From: an uncultured Lysobacterales bacterium
GTDB taxonomy: Bacteria; Pseudomonadota; Gammaproteobacteria; Xanthomonadales; SZUA-36
Direction of reading: 5' to 3'
NCBI GenBank assembly: GCA_937995275.1
Contig: CALKKN010000223.1
Coordinates: 1 to 7,496 of the forward strand
DNA length: 7,496 nucleotides
Part shown: one piece after another, positions 6,603 through 7,496 of the stretch
Layout of the letters: each line of letters starts with the position of its first letter
How positions within the stretch are numbered: the stretch's first letter is position 1
The notes under the pieces: generated by a model
The model's database searches: none
What the model saw: only the letters and a program-made list of their open reading frames with translations
What the model was told of the DNA's origin: nothing
Made by a program: the position numbers and the translations under genes

Positions 6603-7106
6603 ATGTCCGAAGAAAGCACCGCCATCAATCCGAATTCCATGACGATCATCGTCACCAAGGGCAGCCTGGATTGGGCCTATCCGCCGTTCATTCTGAGCAC
6701 CACCGCGGCAGCCATGGGCCTGGACGTCGTCCTGTTTTTCACCTTCTACGGGCTGCCGCTGCTGCTCAAGAAGATGGACCTCAAGGTTACGCCGCTCGGC
6801 AACGCGGCCATGAAGATGCCCATGGCGGGCGCCCACATGGTCATGCCCAACATCGTGGCCGCCATACCCGGCGTCGACGCGATGGCCACCAAGATGATGA
6901 GGAACATGATCAAGAAGAAAGGCGTGGCTTCCATCGAGGAGCTGCGTGACCTGGCCGTCGAGGCCGACGTGCGCATGATCGGCTGCCAGATGACCATGGA
7001 CCTCTTCGAATACAGCAAGGACGACATGATCGAAGGGATTGAAATCGGCGGCGCCGCCACGTACATAGAATGCGCGACCAAATCCCATATCAACCTGTTC
7101 ATCTGA
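6603..7106 (+). CDS. dsrE3: DsrE3-like sulfur carrier protein (DsrE/DsrF/DsrH-like family)
   Basis: 167 aa, usual size for the family. It opens with T-I-I-V-T-K-G-S-L-D-W-A-Y-P-P (14-28), continues with F-F-T-F-Y-G-L (45-51), a Met-rich segment with M-P-N-I-V-A-A-I-P-G (81-90) and M-A-T-K-M-M, and has the signature G-C128-Q-M-T-M-D (127-133), then G-G-A-A-T (149-153). Cys128 is the expected persulfide-carrying residue; C157 is a second cysteine. Family members are small cytosolic sulfurtransferases that pass sulfane sulfur to and from TusA in dissimilatory sulfur oxidation. The gene is followed after 35 bp by tusA, the standard partner, and is divergent from the lipoate operon, an arrangement reminiscent of sHdr clusters. 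The Met-rich loop is, as I recall, a family trait rather than a local oddity. The subtype (3A versus 3B/C) cannot be fixed without alignment. Confidence 0.88.
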   Translation: MSEESTAINPNSMTIIVTKGSLDWAYPPFILSTTAAAMGLDVVLFFTFYGLPLLLKKMDLKVTPLGNAAMKMPMAGAHMVMPNIVAAIPGVDAMATKMMRNMIKKKGVASIEELRDLAVEADVRMIGCQMTMDLFEYSKDDMIEGIEIGGAATYIECATKSHINLFI

Positions 7107-7141
7107 GCAGACGGCATTTTTCACCCAGACAGGAAATCGAC

Positions 7142-7369
7142 ATGGCAGACAAAGTACTCGACGCAAAAGGGCTGAACTGCCCGCTTCCGATCCTCAAGGC
7201 CAAGAAGGCGTTGAAGGAAGTGCCCGACGGCGGGACCCTGGAGGTGCTCGCCACCGATCCGGGTGCGGTGGCTGACTTCCAGGCCTTTTCGCGGACCACC
7301 GGCAATGAACTCGTCCAACACAGCGAGGAAAGCGGGGTTTACCGCTTCCTGATTCGCAAGACTGCGTAA
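7142..7369 (+). CDS. tusA: TusA sulfur carrier protein
   Basis: 75 aa, the typical TusA length, with D-A-K-G-L-N-C13-P-L-P-I-L-K at 7-19. Cys13 in the C-P-x-P motif is the persulfide site. G-T-L-E-V-L-A-T-D-P (31-40) is the second family landmark. TusA proteins shuttle sulfane sulfur between cytosolic sulfurtransferases and acceptors, either in tRNA thiolation and molybdenum cofactor synthesis or, in sulfur oxidisers, in the oxidation pathway with DsrE-type partners. Linkage to dsrE3 favours the oxidative role. The start ATG 7142 is preceded by AGGAAA (7131-7136) at 5 nt. An intrinsic terminator follows, closing a two-gene unit. Confidence 0.95.
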   Translation: MADKVLDAKGLNCPLPILKAKKALKEVPDGGTLEVLATDPGAVADFQAFSRTTGNELVQHSEESGVYRFLIRKTA

Positions 7370-7392
7370 TTCAAACTCTCTCTCCTTAACTG

Positions 7393-7418
7393 GCCGGCCC
7401 CTGTGCCGGCTTTTTTTT
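7393..7418 (+). terminator. Intrinsic terminator of dsrE3-tusA
   Basis: GCCGGC (7393-7398), six-base loop CCCTGT, GCCGGC (7405-7410), then eight T (7411-7418). It is 23 bp after the tusA stop, a textbook rho-independent terminator on +. Confidence 0.9.
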
Positions 7419-7426
7419 GCTGCCGG

Positions 7427-7457
7427 AAAAAAAACGGCCGGCGAAAGCCGGCCGTTT
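7427..7457 (-). terminator. Intrinsic terminator of the minus-strand gene entering from the right edge
   Basis: AAACGGCCGGC (7432-7442), GAAA loop, GCCGGCCGTTT (7447-7457): an 11-bp perfect stem. On the minus strand it runs into eight T (complement of A 7427-7434), so it terminates leftward transcription. It lies 22 bp beyond the stop codon at 7479-7481. The + strand has only three T after the stem, so rightward action would be weaker. Confidence 0.88.
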
Positions 7458-7478
7458 CTGCCGTATTGCTCGGGGCTG

Positions 7479-7496
7479 TCAGAACCGCCAGGAATA
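7479..7496 (-). CDS. C-terminal end of a probable outer-membrane beta-barrel protein, truncated by window edge
   Basis: Reading leftward from the right edge gives TAT TCC TGG CGG TTC TGA, that is Y-S-W-R-F-stop, in frame with the window end. A terminal Phe with aromatic residues at alternating positions before it is the recognised C-terminal signature (BAM signal) of outer-membrane beta-barrel proteins. A strong leftward terminator follows at 7457-7427, which supports a real gene end here. Only five residues are visible, so the protein class (porin, TonB receptor or other barrel) cannot be named. Confidence 0.5.
   Translation of the reverse strand, partial: YSWRF

Noticed and set aside
6670..6930. 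Met-rich segment of the DsrE3-like protein as a metal-binding novelty
   Set aside because: The M-P-N-I-V and M-A-T-K-M-M wording appears, as I recall, throughout this DsrE-like family, so it is not particular to this gene.
6513..7166. Upstream open extension of the deacetylase-like frame to 7166, giving a 613-aa protein
   Set aside because: The extra part is antisense to the well-supported dsrE3 and tusA genes and has His/Gly-rich, family-less sequence; the HDAC domain begins right after ATG 6512.
1..7496. CRISPR arrays, tRNA/rRNA genes, insertion sequences
   Set aside because: No regularly spaced direct repeats, cloverleaf/CCA patterns or transposase motifs were seen on either strand.

Overview
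The window is GC-rich, densely packed bacterial DNA with mostly very short intergenic gaps. The gene content, a REP-type palindrome (minus strand GGAGCGGCTTCAGCCGCGA) and a C-terminal outer-membrane barrel signature at the right edge point to a Gram-negative, probably gammaproteobacterial, chemotroph with sulfur metabolism. This placement is an inference; there is no rRNA here.

Layout, left to right. (1) The C-terminal part of an LTA-synthase/phosphoglycerol-transferase-like (sulfatase fold) gene on +, cut by the left edge. (2) A five-gene minus-strand cluster, in transcription order: a Zn-dependent histone-deacetylase-fold deacylase (6512-5325), a 350-aa radical SAM protein (5328-4276), a 423-aa radical SAM protein (4251-2980), a lipoate:protein ligase with fused C-terminal domain (2829-1750) and a glutamine-amidotransferase-like protein (1750-1025). 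Two junctions are translationally coupled (ATGA and TGATG overlaps). A REP-like palindrome sits in the only sizeable internal gap. (3) A divergent + strand pair from a compact promoter region: dsrE3-like and tusA. (4) Two back-to-back terminators facing opposite ways, then the last five codons of a minus-strand gene ending Y-S-W-R-F-stop, the C-terminal signature of an outer-membrane beta-barrel.

How the genes fit together. Two radical SAM proteins beside an LplA+LplB-type ligase match the alternative lipoate assembly route, sLpl(AB)-LipS1/LipS2. There the ligase attaches octanoate or lipoate to an acceptor protein and the two radical SAM enzymes insert the two sulfurs. In bacteria this module often lies with sulfur-oxidising sHdr/LbpA genes, and DsrE3 and TusA are the sulfur-relay proteins of those clusters. 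The divergent dsrE3-tusA pair therefore suggests a link between cytoplasmic sulfur trafficking and lipoylation. No lipoyl acceptor (LbpA, GcvH, E2) or sHdr gene is visible in the window.

The most unusual points are: an intact HDAC-fold deacylase translationally fused at the head of the lipoate operon, suggesting a possible deacylase/lipoamidase partner; an amidotransferase homologue that has lost its nucleophilic cysteine and the triad glutamate; and a composite palindrome between the radical SAM and ligase genes.
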